A stretch of 44,983 nucleotides of DNA, from the NCBI GenBank assembly GCA_001953115.1, contig LSSL01001646.1:1-44983 (forward strand). Reading direction: 5' to 3'. Position 1 is the first letter of the stretch. Each line of letters starts with the position of its first letter. This DNA is from Smittium mucronatum (lineage: Eukaryota > Kickxellomycota > Harpellomycetes > Harpellales > Legeriomycetaceae). Below are positions 10,394-23,900 of this stretch, in pieces. Position numbers and translations under genes: made by a program. The notes below the pieces were generated by a model, which was given only the letters and a program-made list of their open reading frames with translations, ran no database searches and was not told where the DNA came from.

Positions 10394-12500
10394 TTGTGTA
10401 AAAACTATGTGAGGTATTAATTTAGTATACTTAGATAAGTGCATTACTTATGCTTATAAACCACAGCAAATATTTTCATTTTTAATAGAATAACTATAGA
10501 ATTTTTAATACGAGTCTTTATATCTTGATAAAAAATAAATTATCAACACTATTAAGAAAAATTTGACTATTTCGCAATTAATTATTGATAAATCATGAAA
10601 TATTATATTTATTATTGATACCAAGTGTAATATTCACTTTATGTACATCAATGTACTTTAAAAGATATATTGTTTCCAACAGTATAAGCGTAATTAAACG
10701 CTATAGAGGCGTTAATATCATCTTTAATATATTAGTTATGTATATTTTTAATAGATGCGTATTTGTTTATTACACTAATTAATACTTATTAGGTCACCAA
10801 CGCCATTGAGGCACTATAAATACAATAACCGCATAACATCGGGATATATCCCATTTACAAAAAAACAAGTACATATATTACAAATCTTTTCAAAAGCAGA
10901 AGAATGATGAAAAAAGATGAAAAAAGATAGATAAATCACAAAATTGATCCTATTTAGGGAAAAAAAACACTGAAAATAAAATTTCAAGTTTATTAAGATA
11001 TAGGACTGTTTTGAAATACGCAAGAGCTTATGAATATAACTGATTTTTTCCATAAAAGAATCAAAGTTTTTTAATCCGCTTATAATTTATTTATTTTTTG
11101 ATTTATAAATATAGAAAATTTTTGAATGATTTTGGGTCAAATTCATCAAATATAAAACCGAAGGCCTATCATTTTTACCTTTCATTATTTCTTGATGTTT
11201 TTTTTTGAAAATCATTAGGATCCAAATAAAAAGCATCACCCCAAATTGAGTTTAAGCCTAAAATCTTTAATTAAAAATAATATAAGAATATAAAAGACTA
11301 TTAAGTATCTCTTTTTAGTCATTAAATCATTTCCAGCACTTAAATTGGTGTTAAAAACACAATTTCTTATACTAAAGAATATCCAATGATCCATATTATA
11401 AGCCTTAAACCGAATTATATAAATATATTAAAGAATTTTTATTCCATTCATTTAAAATCAGAGTTAGATTTAATGAAGCAGATTATCAAATAAAATAGCA
11501 ACAATATTTTAAAATGAAAAGATATTTTTTTCAAATTCTTAAGGCCCTTAATGGTCTTTTTCTAACATATAAATTAGCCAAGCAAACGGAGGTATAATGT
11601 ATGTTTTTGTGAAGATCCAAAGATGTTCTCACCCTGTTTCTAGACTCCCCTCTACGATTTTTTTAGGCGAAAATATTAATTCTCACAGATTACTATAATG
11701 GAAGACAGTATAGTATTGTTGCTGTGGTCAAATTCACAAAATCCAAGTTCTTTTTTAGGAAGTGTCGCACAAATGTATCTATAAATACCAATATACTCTA
11801 AGTCTTCAAAGGTGGATCAGAAGTGAGATTTTCTTGGAAGTAGAACGCGTAGTATTTTTATATTGAAATCTAGTATACCTTCAATATATCCACACTTATA
11901 CTAAATTTATGTATAGATCCGTAATTATTCGGGTTTTACACAGTATTTTTTGAGTTTGACTTAAAAAAACTTTTGAATCCCTTAATTCCTGTAAAAACTG
12001 GAAACTTATTTTATAAAGGCGTCAATTACCACTATAGCCTTGGTTTAATAGTTAATGTAAATTCTTTGGATTTATTGGCATTTTTTAAACGATTAGCAGG
12101 AATTAATATTTTTTTATATGAATTTTCCGTACTTCATATTAATCTTTGCGAAGACGTATGGCTTACCCCAAAGCTCAGATCAATTGCAAAAAAATGTGTA
12201 TACTGCTTCGAAATTTTTAGGAAAAAACGAAATCTATCATTTGAGATATAGTTGGTTTTTTACTTTTAAGCTTCTCACTCTTGCAAGTTCATCTATTAGA
12301 AATGAGAATAGAAAGCACACTTCTTGAAAATTAAAATATTTGTTCTGATAATTTTTCAGATTATTTATCAATGCTTTGAGATTCGTATTCGATAAGAAAC
12401 CTTAACTGGTGGATTTAGTTGAAGACAAGAGACGCTAGCCCTCGATTATCCCAAAAAAATTTGGAATCTTAGATTCTAAATTTCATTAATGAAATAGAAA
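10394..12500. other. AT-rich spacer with a coding-like patch at 11.6-12.3 kb
   Basis: Mostly AT-rich spacer. From 11597 to 12327 on the plus strand there is a cluster of open stretches: an ATG frame at 11597; a frame starting at 11698 with MEDSIVLLLWSNSQNPSSF; a 109-codon open frame 11925-12251 (HYSLGLIVNVNSLDLLAFF-like); and an overlapping frame 12118-12327. They fall in different frames and I could not link them by convincing splice sites, nor recognise a family. The patch could be a decayed or fast-evolving gene. The length of the 109-codon frame is only slightly beyond chance for this composition. Confidence 0.3.
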
Positions 12501-15500
12501 ATAAGCCTTGTTTTTTTTTTTTTGAAAAATTGATACAGCAGAAATGTATATATACGTTTATTTAATTATAATTTCGGTAAATCATTAAATGGTCTAATAA
12601 ACATTAAAGAATTTTTTTAGTTTCATTTATAGATATTAGGTTAGTAAAAACTAAAGTTAATATCTAAGAATGTAAAAAATCTTTCTAAATTATAAAGTCG
12701 AATTCTTTCAGAAAAAACATTTTATATTGATATATAACTAAAATTTAAACATATTTTTGCATCTCAATTAAGCACGAATTTTCTATTCTTTCGCGTTCTT
12801 TACAAATTAAATCCACACACACATCCCCTTTTAAATAAAACCCGATTTTCATTCTTCTTTTCAAAAAATTCTAAAAAATCTGCGATTATTAAGATTTATT
12901 TGGATTAAATTCAAAAAAAATGCGTTTATTATATAAGTGAGTCTATTGCATTGATTGTTTATTGGTTATTGATTTTAATTTTAAATATTATGTAAGAAAT
13001 TTAAAAAGGAGTCTTATCATTTTTTAGGAATAAAATATATTCTGCATTATTTTTCATTGTTAAAAATATAATTTTTTATTTTTAGAGGCATATAGTAAAT
13101 TATTTGGATGCTTTTTTACTTTTTTAGAAAAATTTTTTTTTGTGGCTATGTGATATATTTTTCATTTTTTGGAAATACAAAATTACTTATTTGGAGATAA
13201 TAATTTCTATCTCTAAAAACAGAATATTACTCTTTTGGAAAATTTGTGGGGTTTTTTTCGAATCAAATTATAAACTATACCGAGGGAACTTTTTTAAAAT
13301 TAGCAACGCGAGAACAACATCATTGATCATAAAACCAAAAGAAAATTTTTGGATCAATTTATTCATGCGAAATAAATTATTTTTGAGATGCAAAAAAACA
13401 ACAACTTGATTTAGTTGTATTTAATAAAAATAATATGGAAAATTTAAAATAATTTTCAATATAACAGAAAATAATAACACATAGGTGATCGATTTTCGAC
13501 TTTTTTGTAATAAATTCATAAAATTCGGCGCTTCTTTCAGAATAATTTTTAAAAATATTTTAAATGACATTCTCAGATTTGAAACATGAGCTAGATGAAA
13601 CCTCTAGCATCATATCGAAACACAGGAATTAAGATAGTTTGGAAATTATTATGAATGCTTTCAGATTAAAAAAAAAAGAATCTATATTAAAACAGATCTC
13701 TTTTTCATTTTTTTGAATAAAATAGGGTATGGAGAAAATAACAGGATAAAGTAAATTAAATTAAAATCTCGATTTAAAGCGCATATCGATTAAATAAAAA
13801 AATATATAAACGTGAAAATAAACATGGATGGTCTCGTGTTTTTTTTAAATAAAAATGTGTATAAAAAGGATAACTCAATAATAAATTTAATTTTCTACGT
13901 TTTTTATAGGAAAATCCTCTTTAATACCGAAAGAAATAAAATGATTTTTTGGAAAAAGGAAACATATTCGTTTCAAAACCCAATAAATATATAAATAAAT
14001 ATAATTGATAATGATTTTCTTTTAAGAGATTGATTGGAAATGAAATTGAAATAAATAGTGATAGAGTAAAAAAATATATAACAGAAAAATTTCAGGGAAA
14101 CTAAAAGTACATCAGACTATATTATTATTATTTTTCTTGAATAAACTATTTTTAACCTTCACCTTGCTTGATAATATGGATACCCAGTAGTTAATATGAT
14201 GTTAATGATATTTTTTCAGTAAGAAGAGGTAAATTGTTTCGTTATTTGACGTTATATTTATACTCGTGCATTATTTTTCCTAATACAAGTGACTAGTAGT
14301 TTAGCAGTACTTCTAATTTAATTTAGAAGAAAAAATTATTCCATCAATTGAAAAAAGAAGATTTTTTTAAATATAATTAATTCTTCCACAAATCTAACTT
14401 GAAAAAAAATTTAGTATATTAATCAAGAAATATATATAATATACTCGATTATATTAACCTCGGTTCATCAAATATAGCGCGATTTTTTTTGGAAATAAAT
14501 GAATTGAAAAAAAATAGTTTCCTTAATAGAACTATATATTTCGAATCGATAGAGAGAAAATTAACCATGGATATAGAGTCGTTTGGAGAATATTTTTCAA
14601 ATTAGGTATCACATATGAGAACTTTAATCTATATGACTAAAAAATGTGTATATAATTATTAAAATATAGTTTATCCTATATTAATTTTTGGATATTTCCG
14701 ATCTTTAAATGCAATATGTCTTTTTGATCTGTACAGAATTTTTTTTTTTTTGTAAAAATAATTTATCACGATATTTTTCTTAGTTGTAGTGACCATTATT
14801 TTAAAATTCCCTTATTATTTTTATTTAATGTAACCACCTTTTTTTTCGCATCTCAAGAATAATTTATTACTCGTGAATACATTATTTTAAACTTTTTATT
14901 TTTAGCTTAACTTGGTTATTTGACAACTTCTATTATGCCTGTGAATTCTATTTTAATTTAAGAAGTTTCTAGCAATATATAGTTTAATTAAATGAAAATT
15001 AATCGATAATACAAAAAATTGAGATACTGTCTTTAATAAAAATCAATATTCCTAACTGCTTAATATCATGCCTAAAATAATAATAATAAATCTTCTCAAT
15101 CATGAAATAATATATCTAGAAAGGAGAAAAAAAAATTCGATAATGTTAAAATATGTCTTAATTTTAATTTTAGAATATCCAAAAGTCAAAATATTCCCCC
15201 GATATTTTAATTATTTGGCTAAAAAATGCAAATTTGCATCCCTAAAAGTGATAAAACCTGTAAAACTATTAAAGGAAGGATTAAATTACACCGTTTTACA
15301 ATTAGTTTATCAATTTATTGACAAAAAAGTATAATAAATATGGTTAATTTTTCATATTCATTATCAACACCAATTTTTGAACAGAATCTTATTAAATGGG
15401 GTTATTTTGTTTATTAAAATTATTATTATTTAAATTAAATTAGATATTTATATACTTTGATTTATAAATGAATTCAGTCGTCCGAGTTTAGAAGTGATAG

Positions 15501-15847
15501 CATATGCATCAAATAATCTGAATTTCAGTCCAATAAATGGAAATCAATAACCGTACTAATTTTTTATTATTATACAAACTTCATTCCTGACTAAAAATAT
15601 GGTTCAATTTACATTCTGCCAAGCTATTTTCCATCTTGTAAAACGCACTGTGACTAGTTTTAAAAACTCCAAGAGCTACTTAATGCTTTTTCCCAAGATT
15701 TTTCATATATAATTTTGGAAGATAGTTTGCTATTGATATCTTATATTAAATAAAGAAAAAGCAAGATGGTGAATTCATAGACTTAAAATTAGGATTAAGA
15801 AATTATATGAGTACAATAAGCGAAATAGTATACACATCAAAGTATAC

Positions 15848-16146
15848 CTTAAATGCTCATATCCAAGAGATAGTGGTTTGGATCCCAAAAATCTGGTTTA
15901 TCTTAATCTAATTTAAAAAGAAGAAGATTATTTGGATCAGCTGTGGATAGAGATAATGTTTTGTATCTCATAAAAAAGAATGTAGAAGAAACAAAAAAAA
16001 ACATAAAATTCAAAAAAAGATCAATAAACCACTTATCGGAAATTTTTAACACAAGAGAAAAAATACAAAGAAAAAATCAATCAAATGATTTACATAAATT
16101 ATGGAAGCTTTTTTTATCTAATCCGTTCATTCTCACAAGAAAATAG
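15848..16146 (+). pseudogene. Coding-like frames with a shift, unrecognised
   Basis: Within the desert, one frame reads CSYPRDSGLDPKNLVYLNLI and ends at a TAA near 15915. A second, overlapping frame continues as VDRDNVLYLIKKNVEETKKN to a TAG at 16146. Together they look like one peptide broken by a frame change or a short intron. I do not recognise a family. They could be a relic of a retroelement or gene, or chance. Confidence 0.2.
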
Positions 16147-17070
16147 TTCGGTAAGATCCGATTTTTCAACTGCTGTAAGATATTTTACATTAATTTAAGT
16201 TATCAAACTATAAATATTCCCAATAGGGAAAAATAGATAAAAAATAATAATAATAAATAATATTTTACTCGCTGTTATACTTTATAGGGAACCTGTAAAT
16301 GCTAGAGCATATTTTACATAAAAGAAAATTAATAAAAATATCCTATAATAGAGAACCTACTTTATAAAAATATTTTTAAGGGTAATATTGAAACATAAAG
16401 CCCTATAAAATGGGAAACCCAAATATATTAAATAAACAGGGCATAAGGCTATAGAGAAATTTTTGAAAGCTAAAAAAAATCAGGAATTAAAAAAAAGGAA
16501 TTAATTAAAAGTTGGATTTTAATATTGTGCATAAATTTAAATTCAGATCTTACCTGTAAGATGTTTCAAAATTTGGCATCAAATTATTGTAGATTAACTT
16601 GTGAAATAAGGAAAATAAAAAGTTTTTTTTTTAAATCAATAAAACTAAAAAAAAACAAGAAAATTCAATGAGTTTCATACTGAAAGTGATCTGCAAAAAA
16701 CTAATATTTTTTTTCTAAATTGAGGAGTAGCTTATTAAGCATTTAGTAAATCGTTATTTAAATAATAGGACCTCCGTTTGACATTAATACAACAATGAAT
16801 TAACTTAAAACTGATGATAAGCAATGCTATAAATAAAAAATAATTAGAGTTGCTGAAGCTGAGATTTATTGATTATTTGCTTGTACCAATTTCATTTGTG
16901 GTAATTAATTAATGATAGGGCCTATCTTTTAAAACTATATTTCTTCCAGGAACTAGTTGCATCTATAAATCAAAAATTATAATGCATATAAGTAGTTCAA
17001 AACCAAAATCTATACATCTCGGCTTTATTTAGTGGAGAAAAATTAATTTTAGAGGAATATATATATATAT

Positions 17071-17202
17071 ATGAATGCACGGATTCCGGCTGCGATGAAA
17101 AAAATCAGCGATGAGAATGGCTCGGAGAATATTTCAGAAGAGGGTGATATAATGGAGCTCCAAACTTCTTTTTTTATCTATAATTACAATCAAATACGCT
17201 AG
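17071..17202 (+). pseudogene. Small 43-codon ORF with atypical composition
   Basis: Starts at an ATG right after a TATATA run and reads MNARIPAAMKKISDENGSEN followed by an acidic segment, ending at TAG. Use of GCG, CGG and GAG codons and the acidic composition differ from the surrounding desert. No family recognised. It may be a fragment of a mobile element's first ORF or a small gene exon. Confidence 0.25.
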
Positions 17203-20200
17203 GAGAATTTTCCGAATGTGTGTTAAAAAAAATCTCCAATGGTCAGGAAATTTATTTTATATAGTTAGAACCAAATAAAATGAAATAAATCGGATGAAAA
17301 TAAGTTAATCGACTTAATACATGATTAAAAAAGGTTTTTTATAAAAAAATTGAATAGTTAAAAGGAAAAATGAAACTAATTACTGATTTTTCTTTGAATA
17401 TATCTCGGATCCTATCAATCTAGATTGATAATATATAGTCCTAAGGAAAAAGGAACTATTAAAGGGGAAAATTTTATCATGAATGAAGCAGATTCACTCC
17501 TTCAAGTACATGTTGAGTATCTCTCACATACATGGTACTAAAATGGATCTCACTTTCTTTTTCTATATATAAGTTTCAGTATTAAATAATATAAAACTCA
17601 AATATGGATTAATAAACCCATGCATCGATGAGAGTTTGTTCCGATTTACAAGAAAAAACAATTATCGACATTCGAATTTTTCAGTGGGTAGAAAAAATAT
17701 AAATTTGAAGTGAACTTATGAAAGTAAACCTACTTTATTAATCCTTTTGTTGTTTACGAATTTACTGATATTCCTTTTGATCAGCAAATAATCAATTCAA
17801 CTTAGTCAAGAGATGGATCGAATCATATAAAGTATTCATATCAATTTTTGAAAGTATAATTAAATTATATGGGCGTAAATTCATATATATGAAGAAAAAA
17901 AATAGAATTTCAGAAAGATATTTGAACTCTTTTAGTAACACTAATTATGATTAAATTTTTTATATTTATTTTTATCGGATATGATATCAATTATGGCCCA
18001 ATTAATGATGAAAAATTGCTCGAAGATTTATAAAAAAAGAATTTTTCAGGTTTTAAAAAAATTCTAGGGTTGAAGTCCTAGTTAAGATATTTATCATAAT
18101 TTTAGTGTGCAAGTTGAACCCATTAAAAATATTTAATACATGATAAAATTTTAATAGATATGATAAAAATTTTTGATACTCTTAAAGAAGAGCTCGATTA
18201 TAAAAAATCGGAATATATCTACTAATTCACATTTCACTTCTCTAAATCACCAAATTATTTACATGCAGTGTCAGACAAGATAAAGAACTATTTTAATTGT
18301 CTCCAATATCATATTATTTCCGAAAAATAAGATCAGCAGAAAATAAATAAATCGGTATTATAAATAAAGTTAGGTGTTATAAAGGAAATCGGAAATTTCG
18401 GTAAATATCTGATTGGAAAAAAATCTGACATATTAAAATGAAAATTTTGCGGAGGAATCCCATTTTATAATATCATAAACTTCAACCAAAATTTTAATGT
18501 AAAAAAAGTATAGTTTGAGTTTTCATTCATTCTAAAATTCAAGATGAAAAATTAGATGCATTTGCTTATTCTCCTTTAATTAATCATATTTATATATAGA
18601 ATCAAAAAAATATATGTTAGTTCAACTAAAGAAACAATAATATATAAAAATGTAATTGGTTTTTTATCTGGTAATATTTTAAGTCACAAAGTATCAAATT
18701 TAATATGGATTTAAAACATTTAATTTTTACTGAAATAAAAATTATTTAGGAAAAAATATATTAGCCCCAGGAGATATATTTTAAGCGATAGTCATCAACT
18801 TAAAATAGTTCAAAATTTACATTGAAATTTTGGTAATTTTTCAATATAAACAGTATAAGGATGAATTAAATACTGTGATTGCCGTCCTAAATTAACTGTG
18901 GTGGGTTTTTAAAAAAAATTATGATTCAATTTTCAAAAATTCATATTGAGAGTGACAATGATCAAATTTAATGGATAATATTAAACAATAGAGGTATTAA
19001 ATTGTTATTTTTTCTATTCTTTGATATCATTATCATTATCAAAATCGATGCATATAAATAAATATATATATTGGTGGGGATAGAGTCTTTATAATAAGTT
19101 CCTATATATTTTTTAGAACCAAATGATAAATAATAATCAGTGCTAGCTAAATTAAATTCTTGCCTCTAATTCTGTTTTAACATAGATTTTTCTGCAAAAA
19201 TATTGTAGAGCTTAGATTTAAACTATTAATAAGATATAGACATAAAATTTAATATCGCACACCAGAAAAAATGGTTAGATTAAATAAAAAAATTAAATTA
19301 TAATATAAAATATGTTTTGTAAAGTTCTTGCTAAAAATAATCAATAATTTTGATTTTAAAATACATAAAATTACTTGTGGAACAGCTTTAAAATAATTTA
19401 CAGTTACACTTCATATGCCATACTATTTTTTTGTGTAACCAGTATATTTTACAAATGATCCATTAAATTGATAAAATATTGATTCGAAAATATTAGAACT
19501 AGATAATTTAAAAAAGAAAAAATTTATCAATAAACTATAAATTAAAATTTCTAAAAATATACGGAGTTTAATTTTGGAAAATTTGTTTTAGAATTTGACA
19601 AAAATAAAGAGGTAAATTCCTCAAAATAGAAATGAACATAATCCTTAAGACAAAAAAACATCTTTATAAAAGAAATTAACATAATATCTAATTAGGAAAT
19701 TTTTTTTATAAAAAGAAATTCAATTTCTTTTAAAAAAATTTATATGTGAGTTTTTTTTTTGTGCTTTGCCCTTTTTTTGCTATATTGTATTAATCAACTT
19801 TATTCCATCATAAAAAAAAACTTAAAGTTATAAAAAAATATCACCGCTCGTTTTTTATATAAAGAGTGCAATTATACCAAATTTACGAAAGATATCGACT
19901 TGAATAACAAATAATAATAAAAGTAATATAATTTTAAATTTTAAAATAACCTTTTTAGTTATAAAAAAACCAATTAAAACCCCAATTGAATTTCAAAAAT
20001 CTAGGTAGATTACAGGGAAAATTCCAAACTTTTTTCTTGTTATTGGACCCACATTTAAAAAAAAATTACGCTCAATTCTAAACTTAAGTCTAAATAATTG
20101 GGAAAATTTATAATAGTGAGAAAATTTGACCATCATCTATACGAGACGCGATAAGAAAAATATTTATTCTTATATTACAATGAATTTAATACTAATATCA

Positions 20201-20823
20201 TATATTTCAAGAATATTTTTTTAGTGTTTTTACTTATTATAATTTTTTGACAATTTGGATATCTTTAATTGAAATATACACTTTACACGCACCAATGCAT
20301 ATTTAAATAACATATTTTACTTTTTTTAATAGGCATAATTGAGTGCTTCAGGGGCAGTATTAACCTCTAATGAATATTAATTGTACATATTTATTCTAGT
20401 TTTGCATTAATTATAATTCTGATTAAGCAAAAATATTATTGTGAAAATAAAGAAATCTGAAGATATGGAAATATTTACATTTTTATGAAATAAAATATAT
20501 TTTTATAATCATAAAAGGAAAAATAAACTTGGAAAATTGCAAAATTAATTTATTATTAATAAATAAAAATAAAAATTACAACTACCGATTAATTTTTCAT
20601 TGTTTTTATACTAAAATCTTCTAATACACAATAAAAAATTTTATGGAATAAAAACTTTAATTAATTAATTTTTTTAGTTCTTTTTTAGAGATATTAAATA
20701 AAATAAGATAAAATGTCTTATTTTGGTAATATAACAATACTATTGAATTTACGACATTATTTTAAAAAAAAATTTAATATATTTAACCAATAAACAGTTT
20801 AATTGACTGCACGTAACTTCAGT

Positions 20824-20920
20824 CATCCAGCCTACTTAAAGCAATACCAGGGGGGTTTTTCGGTTGGTAGATTCAATCATTTTCCGGTAGGTACGCAGCC
20901 GGTAGTCCGGCAGATGAGCT
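20824..20920 (+). repeat. Dispersed repeat fragment, copy A (coding-derived)
   Basis: About 97 bp that match 27411-27509 in the same orientation, at roughly 70% identity by eye. In frame from 20824 it reads HPAYLKQYQGG and stays open to a TAG. In the first 33 bases nearly all differences from the other copy are third-position and synonymous (for example GCC/GCT, TTA/TTG, AAG/AAA, TAC/TAT), which points to an origin in a translated sequence, most likely a mobile-element protein. The flanks are AT-rich desert, so this is a small relic. Confidence 0.6.
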
Positions 20921-23900
20921 TATTTTAGTTAGGCTATGAACCGCTTAATGGGGTTTTAAAACGAAAGGGATGAAAACCAGAGTCTTTTTTTACTGAATAA
21001 TCTCTCATATAACAATGACTTCCAATTTTTTTGGAAATATCCCTTTTACTTGAAATTTACCGTCATTTATAAATATTGTACTAATCATGTGCATAAATTA
21101 AATTTCAATCTTCAAAATTTCCAAAAATACAAATACATTTTTTTTTTATATAAGATTAATTTTGATCCCAATGGGCCCTTAATAAAATACGGATTTTGTT
21201 CAATCGATATTTTTTCTGGAAAATTACCCAAAAGAATAAAAAAAATATTGGTAATTTTTTTATTTTCTCGGTAGAATCCAAATTATTTATGCTAAAAGTG
21301 TAACCTGAACAAAGATAAAACATCCAATGTTTTCAAATAGTAATAAAATATTTAAAAACATTTAGAATCACTATATTTACTTTTGACATTGCTTAATCGG
21401 TTATTATTGATCTAATACTAGAATTTTTTTCAAATTTATAGGTTTTTTTTGGATTTTAATGAAATTTAGAGTCCTAAATCCGTATATAAAGATGTTTAAA
21501 TAATCATTTTTTTTATCTTTACTGAAACAACGTCTAATTTTTTTTCTTCAATAAATAAAGCTATTGAAAAACTACAATTTATAAACCTTATAATAAAATA
21601 ACGTAACTCTTACTTCCTTGAAGCTCAATATAGATTCATAAGAATTAATGCAAAAATTATGTTTGAGAAACTCTATCCTAAAATTTTCTAAGATAAAATA
21701 CCTTTAGTAATTAAGTTCCATAAAAATTAATTCTATTTTGTGTTTTTTATACTAAATATATTCATATAAGCGAAAATATCTCTCAAAAATGCTGCATAAC
21801 ATTTAATCATCTTCAAATTTAACATAGTTCTCATATTTTTTTATTATTGTCTTATTTCAAGAATTTATTTATCCCAAATTAGAATTACCCCATTTTGATG
21901 CCATTATGGCGGAAATTTTTTATGTTTTCCAAAAATGGGGATGTGAATAATTTTCTAATTCCAGCTCAAATCCTCATTATGCATAAAATAATTTTTCATT
22001 TTTCGGAAAATAAATCATAGAGTAAAATATGAATAGAAAATACTTGGCCATGTAAATATACAAAAAAATTCCGGTTAAAACGATCCTTATTATTTTTTAA
22101 AATAATTATATTAAGTTTATAATAATTTTTTAAGTGAAAAAACTAAAATTTTCACAATTTTGTGCAAAGCAGCTCAAAATTTAGTAAATTCGCGCAGTAA
22201 TTTTTTTTTTTTTCATAATTTTATTCACATTAGAGAATCTTTAGATAAGCAAAATAGCTATTCTAGCACAATTTATATTCGAGTACATTTAGTATTTAAT
22301 ATATAATTCATATTATTTATTCGAATATTCAAGCGTGAACCAATATTCTTAATGAGGTATATATTTTTTAGTAGAGTTTTTTTTTCTGATATATTCTCAA
22401 AAGCAATATTTTTCATGGATATAAAAGAATTAATAATTTTTTAGTATTGATTTTATTAATAGTAATCAATAAGCTTTAAGATCCATATTTTATTACTTTT
22501 TATTAGATACAGACTTTCATTAATTCGAGTTTTTACTACCAAAAACTAGATATTTATCCCTTCGGCTTTTTTGCATCACAAAATTTAATTGGGAGATAAA
22601 ATATAAAGGAATAAGGATTAAATTAGTAAGAAAATTATAAAGATATAAAATATTAACTTTATAAGCGCCAATTAATTCTTCTTTTGTATTATTTAATGAA
22701 TACTTATGAAAAAAATGATTTTATAACTTTCATACGGTATAAACCACCCCAAACTTTTCCAAGTTGGATGAATCGTTAGGGTTATTAATTATTTTCAATT
22801 TATGGATTTATTGAAGGAATTTTTTATTATTTTGAATTAAGAAATGATATTGGTAAATACGTGAATTATCTTACCAAAAATAAAGGCATAATTTTTTATT
22901 ATTGGAAAAAGCGAAAAAATGACAAAAAAGAAAAATTTTTTTTGTGCGAAATGGCTTATTTTTGTGTAAAAATATAGATAAATCATCTTCATACTTATTC
23001 AATAAAATAATCTCTTTTAGTAAATGCATATATTTTTATATTATATTCTGAACCTACGCAGTATAAACAAGACTTAATAATATATTTCTGTTTGGAAGAA
23101 GGTGGCTAAAAAGAAGATATAATGAGAAATAAACGTTTTATAAAAATATTAGATCTATATTTTTAATTAATATTATATTCGGTTATTAAAATTGACTAAA
23201 ATCCGATATTAATTTAAGCACTTTTAAAATAAACTAATATCCAGAAATTTAGGTTCTAATTTTTTTTAAAAAAAACTAAATAAAAATCTCAATGAAAAAT
23301 TATATGTTCTTATACAGGAATTTTTAGTTTATTAACAAATAGATCCAATTTATTTATTTATTTATTTTTCTCTACCGTATTTTTATACTAAAATAGCTCA
23401 TGAAATTTATTTTCTAAGATTTTGGAACAAGTAATTTTTCTTAAGTGTTAGCTATTTATTATTTTTCGCTCTAAAAAGAGCATATCATACTGTATATGAT
23501 TTTTAAGAATTATTTTTTCGATTCATTTTTTTAAAAAAATGACTAATTTTATGGATTTTTACAAAATAAGTCATAATTCATAAGCAAAAGTAAAAACAAT
23601 AATGGTTAAAAATTAAAATTTACCAAGAATATTTTTACCAAAATTAGCTTAAAAGTATCATATTACTGTTATTTTTTATTTTATAAAACTAATAATTAGA
23701 ATTTTTGATTAATTCAGCCAATACATAATATTAAGACCAGAGCAACTGCAAAATTTCTCGTGAAATAAAAATGGTATCACAGCCTTTCAATTGAATTTCT
23801 TTAAATTAGTTTAGAGTTTTTAATTATTTATGGTTACATACTGGTTAAATTAAACTAAAAATATTTTTTAAGCTCCAGTTTTGTTAATAAATATAAAATT

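Noticed and set aside
13140..13409. 89-codon ORF in the AT desert
   Set aside because: TTG start, dominated by F/I/K/N/L, no motif, chance-level length.
15068..15334. 88-codon ORF in the AT desert
   Set aside because: Low-complexity I/K/L composition, no motif, chance-level length.
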